Position numbers and translations under genes: made by a program
Shown here: positions 36,847 through 45,331 of the stretch, one piece after another
Numbering within the stretch: the stretch's first letter is position 1
Layout: each line of letters starts with the position of its first letter
The notes under the pieces: model-generated
Told to the model about the DNA's origin: nothing
Seen by the model: the letters and a program-made list of their open reading frames with translations, nothing else
The model's database searches: none
Assembly (NCBI GenBank): GCA_038748365.1
Contig: JBCDIZ010000001.1
Coordinates: 186,001 to 250,000, forward strand
Length of the DNA: 64,000 bases
Direction of reading: 5' to 3'
Source of the DNA: Alterisphingorhabdus sp038748365
GTDB taxonomy: Bacteria > Pseudomonadota > Alphaproteobacteria > Sphingomonadales > Sphingomonadaceae

Positions 36847-37518
36847 ATGGCGGACTCAACTCCCTGGATAGTGAGCGAGGCGGGACCGGAAGCCCGTAAG
36901 TTCTCGCCGGCAGCAGAGCGCAACAGGCAGGTGATTGCTGATACGCTATTGCCCTTGCTGCCCGAAAACGCGCATGTATTGGAAATCGCCAGCGGCAGCG
37001 GCCAGCATATCGTGCATTTTGCCAGCAAGCGGCCTGATATCATCTGGCAACCTAGCGATGTTTCACCCGAGGCTCTGCGCTCAATCGCCGCATGGGTGTC
37101 AGAAAGCGGGCAATCGGATAGCATCCGCACGCCGGTGCACCTGGACGTGCTGGATGATGCAACAGCACACTTTGAGGCGGGCAGTTTTGACGCGATCCTC
37201 TGCGCCAACCTGCTACATATCAGCCCATGGGAAACCACTGAAGCGCTGTTCCGGCTAAGCGCGCATTGGCTTAAGCCTGCTGGGGTACTCTTTATCTACG
37301 GGCCGTTTCTGCAGGCAAATGTTGAAACCGCACCAAGCAATATTGCCTTTGACGAAAACTTGCGTAGCCGAGATCCAAGCTGGGGTATTCGTACTGTGGA
37401 GAGCGTCACACAAGTTGCTAAAAATAAAGGCTTTTATGACCTTAATACGAAATCAATGCCTGCAAACAATCTGTCATTGATATTTTCTAAAGGCGATAAC
37501 TTTATACAATTTCCCTAA
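36847..37518 (+). CDS. DUF938 class I SAM-dependent methyltransferase
   Basis: 223 residues, methyltransferase fold. Motif I is VLEIASGSGQHIVHFA (about residues 45-60), then WQPSDVSPEAL, and the family block FDAILCANLLHISPWE. DUF938 proteins normally end near MPANNLSLIF; here GDNFIQFP is appended. The last ~100 bases are markedly more AT-rich than the rest and overlap the next, AT-rich gene by 4 bases, hinting at a recombination junction within the C terminus. Methyl acceptor unknown. Confidence 0.88.
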   Translation: MADSTPWIVSEAGPEARKFSPAAERNRQVIADTLLPLLPENAHVLEIASGSGQHIVHFASKRPDIIWQPSDVSPEALRSIAAWVSESGQSDSIRTPVHLDVLDDATAHFEAGSFDAILCANLLHISPWETTEALFRLSAHWLKPAGVLFIYGPFLQANVETAPSNIAFDENLRSRDPSWGIRTVESVTQVAKNKGFYDLNTKSMPANNLSLIFSKGDNFIQFP

Positions 37519-38918
37519 GATTGGCCTTTGGGATTGGTTCCACTCGCATTATCTTCATAGAGAACCTGTATAGTATATAAGCGAGGCACTTTTTGTCGGT
37601 AAGGGATACGCGTTCCTCTTAAAGCACCTGCATCTTCAAGATAGGGTGCTGTGAAAGTAAAGCGTTCAACTATATAACCTTGCCTGGCTGTGCCATCTTC
37701 AAGCGGCGGTAGTGGCGCATATTTTTTGGTCAAGACTGACTCTAGCGCATTTGCATGCCAGCGATCCAAGCCTTCTGATTGCACTATTTCTGCGTTAGAT
37801 ACACTTCCGTCAGCATTAATAGTATATCCTATATCTGCCCATACGCCCTCAAAACTAAAAGAATTTCTAACTGCAGATGTTGCGGATGCAAATATAAACT
37901 GTTCCCGGTTTGCGCGAGCTATATCAAGAAACCCGAAAATGTCGTTCATCTTCACCGGTTCATATGTAAGCAACAACGGTTGGCCCTCACTGGTAAGTGT
38001 GGGAGGGAAATATGCAACGATACTGTCATGTTCATTTTGGTTGTCTGCAAAGCTATAATCGATCTGGATTTGGGTAGCTTTGCTCGCAAGAGCGCCTGCG
38101 ACTGCGCGATGTTCGTCCGGTTTGCTTTCGTTTTGGTAAAAATTGACCAGTTCATGCTTAACGCGCTTAAGAAGAGCACGGTCTTTCCCTTGCTCTGCTC
38201 GTGCCAAATCAAGCGCTAATACTCTCATCTGCGCTATTGAGGCGATTTCATCAAGGCCAGCATTGTTCGCCTGCTTAATGACCTTGCGGTACTTGGCCCT
38301 GGCACTTCTCCAAGAATCACCGGTGCCAGTCCAAGAATCAGCAAGTCGAATTTCGGAAGCTAATAATTGCTCAAGATCATTCGCTTGATGGTTTTGCAGT
38401 ACATTTTTTGCTTTTCGAGCTGCATTTCTATGCTCGGTAGAATACCCAAGATGCAGAGCAAGCGTGGCCTGCGCATTGTAGAGTGTAGACAATTCTTGTG
38501 GCCATTCTTCCGCGTGACGCGCGTTGCGGCCCTTTGAGTTGAAAAGAACCTCCCGAGCCTCGCGATATTCTCCTGCGAAAAACTGAAAGTCCGCTAATTC
38601 TATACTTGCCGCTATATCTTCATTGGGTGGACAGTTTCGATCGAGGCATTGTTCAAGCTTCCTCTTTGCCTCATCAACTAAATTTGCCCTGACTGTAATA
38701 TCGGCAACGGTATCACTATTTGTCTTATCACTCTCTTGATATAACTGACCATTCTCGTTTTCTTGTGAGCCATAGAGAATGAAATCAACCTGTCCGTTGG
38801 ATAGGTCAGAATCTTGAATAGAGGCATGGGCGGGATAGGCAGACATTAATACTGTACAGATGGCAAACTTGCTAAGGAATTGTGCGTTGACTGCGAGCTT
38901 CTGCGGGAATCGTTGCAT
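37515..38918 (-). CDS. Exported TPR-like protein with TonB C-terminal-type domain
   Basis: 467 residues from ATG 38918 (GGAG 8 bases upstream). A signal peptide ends SAYPAHA; the middle (about 80-290) is Ala-rich and helical, reminiscent of tetratricopeptide repeats (for example FFAGEYREAREVLFN). The C-terminal ~100 residues (IGYTINADGSVSNAEIVQSEG, quoted in part) match the TonB C-terminal fold, without the Pro-rich spacer or N-terminal anchor of true TonB. Probably a periplasmic protein of unknown role. Codon use is noticeably AT-rich against its neighbours, suggesting transfer. Confidence 0.78.
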   Translation of the reverse strand: MQRFPQKLAVNAQFLSKFAICTVLMSAYPAHASIQDSDLSNGQVDFILYGSQENENGQLYQESDKTNSDTVADITVRANLVDEAKRKLEQCLDRNCPPNEDIAASIELADFQFFAGEYREAREVLFNSKGRNARHAEEWPQELSTLYNAQATLALHLGYSTEHRNAARKAKNVLQNHQANDLEQLLASEIRLADSWTGTGDSWRSARAKYRKVIKQANNAGLDEIASIAQMRVLALDLARAEQGKDRALLKRVKHELVNFYQNESKPDEHRAVAGALASKATQIQIDYSFADNQNEHDSIVAYFPPTLTSEGQPLLLTYEPVKMNDIFGFLDIARANREQFIFASATSAVRNSFSFEGVWADIGYTINADGSVSNAEIVQSEGLDRWHANALESVLTKKYAPLPPLEDGTARQGYIVERFTFTAPYLEDAGALRGTRIPYRQKVPRLYTIQVLYEDNASGTNPKGQS

Positions 38919-39156
38919 TATAATATCTCCAATTACTCCTCCGACTATCAGTCTTATCTTGCTAGAATTCGATGAGTCTTGCAATCAGTAAGAATGATAG
39001 ATTTTATCTATAAAAACTGCCTGATTATTGCGCGCTTTAAGAATTTGCGTAACTATCGTCATGCGCAACGATGATGACAGCGTATAAAAACAGGTAAGCA
39101 TAAGTGATGCCGTCAAAGCTAAAAAATGGACCGGCATATCTGGGAGAGAACATAAA

Positions 39157-40737
39157 ATGACCGAAGCAACCGACCCGCGCGGGTCTTTTCATGAGTGTGT
39201 GGATTATTGGGCCGAGAAGCGTCCGGCGCATATTGCGCTGGAGGATACGGACGGGACATATAGCTATGCTGAGCTGGCGGAAAAGAGCACAGCGCTCGCC
39301 AAGGCTTTGATTGGCTCGGGCCTTGAAACAGGCGACCGTATCGCATGGCTGGGCAAGAACCGTGCAATCTATGCTGTGCTGATGGTCGCGGCGAGCCGGG
39401 CTGGGCTGGTGTTGGCGCCGATTGGTTGGCGATTGGCGCTTCCTGAGATTTGCTACATCCTCAATGACACCGGTGCTAAATGGATGCTGACCGAGCCGGA
39501 TTTCGCGGCAACTGCGATGCAGGCCAAAGAGGAATGCGCTGCGCTGGAGACGGTTGTTTGCATGCATGGTTGCGGGGAAGTTAATCAAAACCTTGCTGAC
39601 TGGATGGCGGCCCAACCGAGCGATATCGAGCTACCGCCGACAGATCATGAAAATGGCATGCTACAGCTCTATACCTCGGGCACGACTGGAAACCCCAAAG
39701 GCGCCACTTTGTGCAACCGCAATCTCTTTGCCCTTCGCAAGCCGGTCGAAGATGCCAACTTCCATTGGAATGTTCTGGATGAGAATGACAAGGGCATGGT
39801 GGTTATGCCGGTGGCGCATATCGCTGGTTCAGGATACACCGCCATGTGCCTGCATTCCGGGATTACCGCCTATTTCCAGGCAGAATTTGATCCCGTTACT
39901 GTTCTCGAAGCTATCGATAAAGGTGTGACAGCGGTTTTTCTGGTGCCAACCGCTATCCAGATGATGATCAACCACCCAAAAGCTGCAGAAACAGACTTCT
40001 CACGCCTGCGTTTCATGCATTATGGCGCCTCACCGATGCCATTGGCGCTGTTGCGTCAGGCCATGGATGTGCTGGGCTGTGGCTTTGTCCAGCATTATGG
40101 CATGACCGAAACCACGGGCACTTTCACCTGTCTGCATCCGGAGGATCATGATCCGGAAGGCAATACCCGTATGCGTTCAGCCGGTTTGCCGCTGCCGGGC
40201 GTAGAAGTTCGTATTGTCGATACGAATAATGCTGATGTGCCGACTGGTGATGTTGGCGAGATAGTGACCCGCAGCCATGCCAATATGCTCGGCTATTGGA
40301 AGCAGCCGGAAAAGACTGCCGAGACCGTCGATCCGGATGGCTGGCTGCATACGGGCGATGCCGGCTATATGGATGAGGACGGCTATGTCTATATCCATGA
40401 CCGGGTGAAAGATATGATCATCTCCGGCGGCGAGAATGTCTATCCGGCTGAGGTGGAGAATACGCTTTATAGCCATCCGGCGGTGCTGGAAGCGGCAGTG
40501 ATTGGCGTTCCTGATGAGAAATGGGGTGAGGCGGTTAAAGCCGTTGTTGTGCCGCGACCGGAACATGAAATTGACAGTGATGAGGTTATTGCGTTTGCCA
40601 GAGAATCTCTTGCAGTTTACAAAGTACCCAAGTCCATTGATGTCATCCCCGAAATGCCGCGCAACGCGTCAGGCAAGATTTTGCGGCGCGAGCTGCGTGC
40701 ACCTTATTGGGAAGGCAAGGAGCGGCAGGTCAACTAG
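39157..40737 (+). CDS. AMP-forming acyl-CoA synthetase
   Basis: ANL-superfamily ligase, 526 residues, activating a carboxylic acid to its CoA ester. Motifs: P-loop-like LYTSGTTGNPKGAT, HYGMTETTG, GWLHTGDAGYMDEDGYVY, hinge DRVKDMIISGGENVYP and the catalytic Lys in ASGKILRREL. It resembles medium/long-chain fatty acid or side-chain (FadD3-like) ligases; the actual acid is unknown. It lies upstream of the valine-degradation genes, but a convergent transporter stands between. Confidence 0.92.
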   Translation: MTEATDPRGSFHECVDYWAEKRPAHIALEDTDGTYSYAELAEKSTALAKALIGSGLETGDRIAWLGKNRAIYAVLMVAASRAGLVLAPIGWRLALPEICYILNDTGAKWMLTEPDFAATAMQAKEECAALETVVCMHGCGEVNQNLADWMAAQPSDIELPPTDHENGMLQLYTSGTTGNPKGATLCNRNLFALRKPVEDANFHWNVLDENDKGMVVMPVAHIAGSGYTAMCLHSGITAYFQAEFDPVTVLEAIDKGVTAVFLVPTAIQMMINHPKAAETDFSRLRFMHYGASPMPLALLRQAMDVLGCGFVQHYGMTETTGTFTCLHPEDHDPEGNTRMRSAGLPLPGVEVRIVDTNNADVPTGDVGEIVTRSHANMLGYWKQPEKTAETVDPDGWLHTGDAGYMDEDGYVYIHDRVKDMIISGGENVYPAEVENTLYSHPAVLEAAVIGVPDEKWGEAVKAVVVPRPEHEIDSDEVIAFARESLAVYKVPKSIDVIPEMPRNASGKILRRELRAPYWEGKERQVN

Positions 40738-41665
40738 CTTCCGCTTGCTCTTTGGTCTCTGGCCGATATTGCGGGCGCTGCGCCAGATTGTGCTCGCGCC
40801 ATGCGATATACAGTCCTGAGCCGATAATCAGCGGCGCGCCGATCCAGGTCCATACCGAGGGCCAGCTTTGCCAGATGAGCCATCCGAACAACGTGGCCCA
40901 TATCAGGCTGGTATAATCGGCGGAGAGGACAATGGAGACGGGAGCAAGCCGGAGCGAACTGGTAAGCGCCAACTGACCCACGCCGCCGCACAGCCCTATA
41001 CCAGCGATAATCAGCCATATCTCGGCATCATGAAAAGCGCCATAATAGAGCATGGCGATGCTCAAGGGCGGCAATGACAACAGCGTGAACCAGAAGACGA
41101 CGGTTACCGGTTTTTCCGTGCTTCCCAAAGTGCGGATGACGATGCTGACTAAAGCGGTCAGCAGCGCTCCGATCAATGCAACCAATGCGCCTTGCCACGC
41201 AATGGAACCACCGCCGGGCTGAACGATAATCAACACGCCTACAAAACCGGCGAGGATTGCGGTCCAACGATGCCAGCCGACGCTCTCTGACAACAGGAAA
41301 ATGGCCAGCAATGTCGCAAAGATCGGCACGGTAAAGCTTATCGATGTCGCCTCGGCTAAGGGGAGCAGTGACACCGCCCAGAAGTTGAAGATCATGCCCG
41401 TAAGGCCCACCAGCAATCTTTGCATATGTGTACCGAAGCGCTGTGTCTTAACCGTCGCAAAACCGCCTTGGCTCAAGATGATGGGAATAACGAACAGCAG
41501 CGCTATTGCCTGTCGGTAGAATACGCTCTCCAATATGTGTACGCCGCGATCCGCTGCCATTTTTACGAGCGTCATCATTGTTGCCAATGCAAAGATGGCG
41601 AGCAGGCGCATTGCCAAGCCTTGTACAGGCCTGTTCTGCGGAATGGTGGAAGCGGTGGTCGCCAT
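40730..41665 (-). CDS. EamA/DMT superfamily permease
   Basis: Drug/metabolite transporter with two EamA repeats and about ten helices; 311 residues. First repeat about 20-150 (FALATMMTLVKMAADRGVHILESVFYR, quoted in part), second about 165-300 (SLRLAPVSIVLSADYTSLIWA). The C-terminal tail is polar and charged. Substrate unknown. Convergent with the acyl-CoA synthetase, overlapping by 8 bases, and divergent from mmsA across 195 bases. Confidence 0.9.
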   Translation of the reverse strand: MATTASTIPQNRPVQGLAMRLLAIFALATMMTLVKMAADRGVHILESVFYRQAIALLFVIPIILSQGGFATVKTQRFGTHMQRLLVGLTGMIFNFWAVSLLPLAEATSISFTVPIFATLLAIFLLSESVGWHRWTAILAGFVGVLIIVQPGGGSIAWQGALVALIGALLTALVSIVIRTLGSTEKPVTVVFWFTLLSLPPLSIAMLYYGAFHDAEIWLIIAGIGLCGGVGQLALTSSLRLAPVSIVLSADYTSLIWATLFGWLIWQSWPSVWTWIGAPLIIGSGLYIAWREHNLAQRPQYRPETKEQAEAS

Positions 41666-41860
41666 GATGCGGCCTTGGCGGAAGCGGGGGAATTACACAA
41701 CCCCGCATCACCCCATCATCGGGCGAGCAACAGAATTACCGATAGTGCCGCAAAAGGCACCTTTTGTTTCAACCGGTGCCGCAATAACAATCTTGAGAAT
41801 CCGAGGGTTCGGGCGCATAAGCCTGCGCATAAGATAAAGAGCATCCCCAGGAGAAACATC

Positions 41861-43363
41861 ATGCGTATAGTCGATCATGTCCTAGCCGGTGGCCATGAGG
41901 ATGGAGCAGGGCGCACTTCGCCGATTTATGACCCGAATAATGGTCATGTTCAGGCCGAAGTGACACTGGGCGATGCGGCGATACTCGATAGGGCGGTTGC
42001 GGCCTCAAAGGCAGCACAACCGGCATGGGCTGCGACCAATCCGCAAAAGCGCGCGCGGGTTCTCTTCCGTTTCAAGCAGCTGGTCGAAGCGCATATGGAT
42101 GAGCTGGCGCATCTGCTGTCGTCCGAGCATGGCAAGGTGATTGCCGATGCCAAGGGCGATGTGCAGCGCGGGCTGGATGTGATCGAATTTTGCTGCGGTA
42201 TTCCGCATGCGGTGAAGGGTGAGCATACCCAGGGTGCAGGCCCGGGCATTGATGTCTATTCGATGCGGCTGCCGCTGGGGATTGGCGCAGGAATTACGCC
42301 GTTCAACTTCCCGGCAATGATCCCGATGTGGATGTTCGGCCCGGCCATCGCGACCGGCAATGCGTTTATCCTGAAGCCCTCTGAGCGCGACCCCAGCGTG
42401 CCGGTCCGGCTTACCGAGCTGATGGTTGAAGCAGGCGCGCCGGAAGGCATTTTGCAATGTGTTCATGGTGATAAGGAAATGGTCGATGCGATTATCGCTC
42501 ATCCCGATATCGCCGGGATCAGCTTTGTTGGTTCGTCCGATGTAGCGCATTATATCTATTCGCAGGGCACGCTGAATAACAAGCGGGTGCAGGCCATGGG
42601 CGGCGCGAAAAACCATGGCATTGTCATGCCCGATGCTGATCTTGATCAGGTGGTGAATGATCTGTCCGGTGCGGCCTTTGGCTCTGCGGGTGAGCGTTGT
42701 ATGGCGCTGCCGGTGGTGGTGCCGGTGGGCGAGGATACCGCTGAGCGACTGCGCGAAAAGCTGCTTCCTGCGATTGACGCGCTGCGGGTCGGCGTCTCGA
42801 CTGACCCCGAAGCGCATTATGGTCCGGTCGTCACCGGCGCGCATAAGGACAAGGTTGAAGGCTGGATCCAGAAGGGCGTTGATGAGGGCGCGGAACTGGT
42901 TGTCGATGGCCGTGGCTTCTCGCTGCAAGGGCATGAGGAAGGGTTCTTTATCGGCCCCAGCCTTTTTGACCATGTGAAGCCCGATATGGAAAGCTATAAG
43001 GAAGAAATTTTCGGCCCCGTGTTGCAAATGGTCCGCGCCGCGAATTTCGAGGAAGCGCTAGCGCTGCCCAGCCAGCACCAATATGGCAATGGCGTCGCGA
43101 TCTTCACCCGCAATGGCCATGCAGCACGTGAATTTGCTGCACGAGTAAATGTCGGCATGGTTGGTATCAATGTACCGATCCCGGTGCCGGTCGCCTATCA
43201 CACATTCGGTGGCTGGAAGCGTTCGGCCTTTGGCGACACTAACCAGCACGGCATGGAAGGCGTCAAATTCTGGACCAAGATCAAAACCGTGACCCAGCGC
43301 TGGCCCGATGGCAGTGCCGATGGCAGCGATGAAAACGCCTTTGTTATTCCGACTATGGGGTGA
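41861..43363 (+). CDS. mmsA: CoA-acylating methylmalonate-semialdehyde dehydrogenase
   Basis: Oxidises methylmalonate semialdehyde to propionyl-CoA, the end of valine degradation. ATG 41861 with CCAGGAG upstream; 500 residues. Aldehyde dehydrogenase features: GITPFNFPAMIPMWM, the FVGSSDVAHYIYSQG region, and the catalytic Cys in GSAGERCMALPV, the MmsA-specific form. Arg-rich C-terminal KFWTKIKTVTQRWP is typical. It heads a run of valine-pathway genes, separated from the next by a toxin-antitoxin pair. Confidence 0.96.
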   Translation: MRIVDHVLAGGHEDGAGRTSPIYDPNNGHVQAEVTLGDAAILDRAVAASKAAQPAWAATNPQKRARVLFRFKQLVEAHMDELAHLLSSEHGKVIADAKGDVQRGLDVIEFCCGIPHAVKGEHTQGAGPGIDVYSMRLPLGIGAGITPFNFPAMIPMWMFGPAIATGNAFILKPSERDPSVPVRLTELMVEAGAPEGILQCVHGDKEMVDAIIAHPDIAGISFVGSSDVAHYIYSQGTLNNKRVQAMGGAKNHGIVMPDADLDQVVNDLSGAAFGSAGERCMALPVVVPVGEDTAERLREKLLPAIDALRVGVSTDPEAHYGPVVTGAHKDKVEGWIQKGVDEGAELVVDGRGFSLQGHEEGFFIGPSLFDHVKPDMESYKEEIFGPVLQMVRAANFEEALALPSQHQYGNGVAIFTRNGHAAREFAARVNVGMVGINVPIPVPVAYHTFGGWKRSAFGDTNQHGMEGVKFWTKIKTVTQRWPDGSADGSDENAFVIPTMG

Positions 43364-43386
43364 TTGCATGTTTGGTCTATATGGTG

Positions 43387-43407
43387 TAATATCACAATGT
43401 GATATTA
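43387..43407. promoter_or_regulatory. Operator-like inverted repeat before vapB
   Basis: TAATATCAC-AAT-GTGATATTA, perfect 9-base arms around a 3-base centre, ending 18 bases before the antitoxin ATG. Antitoxins of this type bind such palindromes and repress their own operon, so this is the likely autoregulatory operator. It also lies between mmsA and the rest of the valine genes. Confidence 0.8.
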
Positions 43408-43425
43408 TTTTGGAAAGAATGAATT

Positions 43426-43686
43426 ATGGCAAGGGCACAAATTGGTAAATGGGGGCGCAGTCTTGCGGTGCGTTTGCCCAAACATCTGGTTGAGAAATAT
43501 GATCTCAAGGAAGGTGATGGCATTCTGGAAGAAGCGATTGAACGCGCGCTGGCTGAATCGAAAGAGGCCCGGCGGCAAGAGGCGTTGGAAAGGATACGCA
43601 ACGCTAAATGGAAGCTGCCCCCTGGGTATAAATTTGATCGCAATGAAATCTATGACGAAGCAACGGGCATTGAAAGCAATTCGTGA
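43426..43686 (+). CDS. vapB: AbrB/MazE-type antitoxin (VapB)
   Basis: 86 residues. The N-terminal AbrB-type DNA-binding fold has the signature KWGRSLAVRLPKHLVEKYDLKEGD (quoted in part); the charged C-terminal half (EEAIERALAESKEARRQEA ... KFDRNEIYD) should wrap the toxin. Its TGA overlaps the toxin GTG. Probably neutralises the adjacent PIN-domain RNase and represses transcription through the palindrome at 43387. Confidence 0.9.
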   Translation: MARAQIGKWGRSLAVRLPKHLVEKYDLKEGDGILEEAIERALAESKEARRQEALERIRNAKWKLPPGYKFDRNEIYDEATGIESNS

Positions 43687-44090
43687 CCATTGCACTTGAT
43701 ACCAATATTGTCGTCTATGCTTTTGCTGATGACAGCCGTTCAAAAATCGCAAAGAGGCTTTTGGCAGCGGGGCCTGTTCTGAGTGTGCAGGTATTGAATG
43801 AATTCGCACATGTTGCTCGAAGGAAATGGGCCCGCTCCTGGGAACAAATTGTAGCTGATCTGGAAACTATTTCTAATGTTTGCAAACGTGTAGATCCTGT
43901 TTTCCCGGGTCAGAATCTTGAGGCTATTGCGATTGCTGATCGATATAACATTGCATTTTTTGATGCGCTACTTATCGCAACAGCTATGGCAGGTGGTGCA
44001 GAACAATTCTATAGTGAAGATATGCATCACGGCATGCTGATTGATGATCGTTTGACAATCATCAATCCCTTCAAAGAAAGCTCAGTATGA
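43683..44090 (+). CDS. vapC: PIN-domain ribonuclease toxin (VapC)
   Basis: 135 residues, GTG start overlapping vapB. The PIN-domain acidic residues are in place: Asp in ALDTNIVVYAF, Glu in VLNEFAHVARR, and the Asp pair in FFDALLIATA plus YSEDM. Such toxins cleave tRNA or rRNA when freed from VapB. Its stop overlaps the ATG of the acyl-CoA dehydrogenase gene (ATGA), so it is transcriptionally and translationally continuous with valine catabolism. Confidence 0.92.
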   Translation: MTIALDTNIVVYAFADDSRSKIAKRLLAAGPVLSVQVLNEFAHVARRKWARSWEQIVADLETISNVCKRVDPVFPGQNLEAIAIADRYNIAFFDALLIATAMAGGAEQFYSEDMHHGMLIDDRLTIINPFKESSV

Positions 44091-45232
44091 CCGACCAATT
44101 TTCCCTCACCGAAGACCAGCTGGCCATTCAGGATATGGCGCAGAAATTTACCGCGGATGAAATCACGCCGCATGCTGCCAAATGGGACGAGGACCATATT
44201 TTCCCGCGCGAGACGATCAAAAAAGCCGCCGATCTTGGCTTTGGGTCGATCTATGTCTCCGAGGCTTCGGGCGGCATCGGGCTGGGGCGGCTTGAGGCGG
44301 CGCTGATTATGGAGGCGATGGCCTATGGCTGTCCCTCCACCAGCGCCTTTATCTCGATCCATAATATGGCGAGCTGGATGATTGACAGCTTTGGCGATCA
44401 GCAGCTCAAGGACCGTTATCTCCCCGATCTGGTGTGCATGGACAAGATCGCCAGCTATTGCCTGACCGAGCCGGGCTCCGGTTCCGATGCGGCGGCGATG
44501 AAGACCACGGCGAAGCTGGAGGATGATCATTATGTCCTCAATGGCGCCAAGCAATTTATCTCCGGTGCCGGTGAGAATGAAGTCTATGTGCTGATGGCGC
44601 GCACCGGCGATGATGGCCCCAAGGGTATTAGCTGTTTCGTATTGGAAAAGGGCATGGAAGGCCTTGGTTTCGGTGCACTCGAGAAAAAGCTGGGCTGGAA
44701 CTCGCAGCCGACACGGCAGGTATTGCTCGACAATGTCCGTGTGCCCGCAACCAATCGCGTTGGTGCAGAGGGCGATGGCTTCCGCTTTGCGATGATGGGC
44801 TTGGATGGTGGTCGTCTCAATATCGGCGCTTGCTCACTCGGTGGGGCGCAGCGTTGTCTTGATGAGGCGATGGCCTATACCACTGACCGCAAGCAATTCG
44901 GCCAGCGCATCATCGATTTCCAGAATACGCAGTTTACCCTAGCCGATATGGCTACCGATCTGGAAGCAGCGCGTTGGCTGCTCTACACCGCTGCGGCCAA
45001 GGTCACCGCTAACGCACCCGATAAGACCAAATTCGCCGCGATGGCCAAGCGTCTGGCGACTGATAATGGCTCCAAGATCGTCAATGATGCGCTGCAACTC
45101 TTTGGCGGTTATGGCTATTTGCAGGATTATCCGATCGAACGTTTCTGGCGTGACCTGCGCGTGCATTCGATCCTTGAAGGCACTAATCAGGTGATGCGGA
45201 TGATTATTTCGCGCGAGATGATGCGGCAGTAA
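44087..45232 (+). CDS. Isobutyryl-CoA dehydrogenase (acyl-CoA dehydrogenase family)
   Basis: FAD enzyme converting isobutyryl-CoA to methacrylyl-CoA in valine degradation. 381 residues. Signatures: YCLTEPGSGSDAAAMKT, AVEYTTDRKQFG-type block seen as AYTTDRKQFGQRI, and the catalytic Glu in HSILEGTNQVMRMI. The N-terminal block ITPHAAKWDEDHIFP and the IHNMASWMIDSFG segment fit the isobutyryl-CoA branch. The context (mmsA, hydratase, hydrolase, mmsB) supports this over a general short-chain enzyme. Confidence 0.92.
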   Translation: MTDQFSLTEDQLAIQDMAQKFTADEITPHAAKWDEDHIFPRETIKKAADLGFGSIYVSEASGGIGLGRLEAALIMEAMAYGCPSTSAFISIHNMASWMIDSFGDQQLKDRYLPDLVCMDKIASYCLTEPGSGSDAAAMKTTAKLEDDHYVLNGAKQFISGAGENEVYVLMARTGDDGPKGISCFVLEKGMEGLGFGALEKKLGWNSQPTRQVLLDNVRVPATNRVGAEGDGFRFAMMGLDGGRLNIGACSLGGAQRCLDEAMAYTTDRKQFGQRIIDFQNTQFTLADMATDLEAARWLLYTAAAKVTANAPDKTKFAAMAKRLATDNGSKIVNDALQLFGGYGYLQDYPIERFWRDLRVHSILEGTNQVMRMIISREMMRQ

Positions 45233-45243
45233 TACCAACCAAT

Positions 45244-45317
45244 CCCGTTCATCTCGAGCCCAGTCGAGAGATGGTGGCAAAAACGCAAAGTGTCTCGACT
45301 TCGCTCGACACGAACGG
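45244..45317. repeat. Palindromic intergenic repeat, family B copy 3
   Basis: Outer arms CCCGTTC (45244-45250) and CGAACGG (45311-45317); inner hairpins CTCGAGCCCAGTCGAG and TGTCTCGACTTCGCTCGACA. It fills almost the whole gap between the acyl-CoA dehydrogenase and the hydrolase genes, inside the presumed operon. Confidence 0.87.
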
Positions 45318-45331
45318 ATAATGATAAAGCC

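Noticed and set aside
42005..43027. 340-codon open frame antisense to mmsA
   Set aside because: mmsA is fully supported by family motifs; the opposite frame is open because of codon bias and has no recognisable product.
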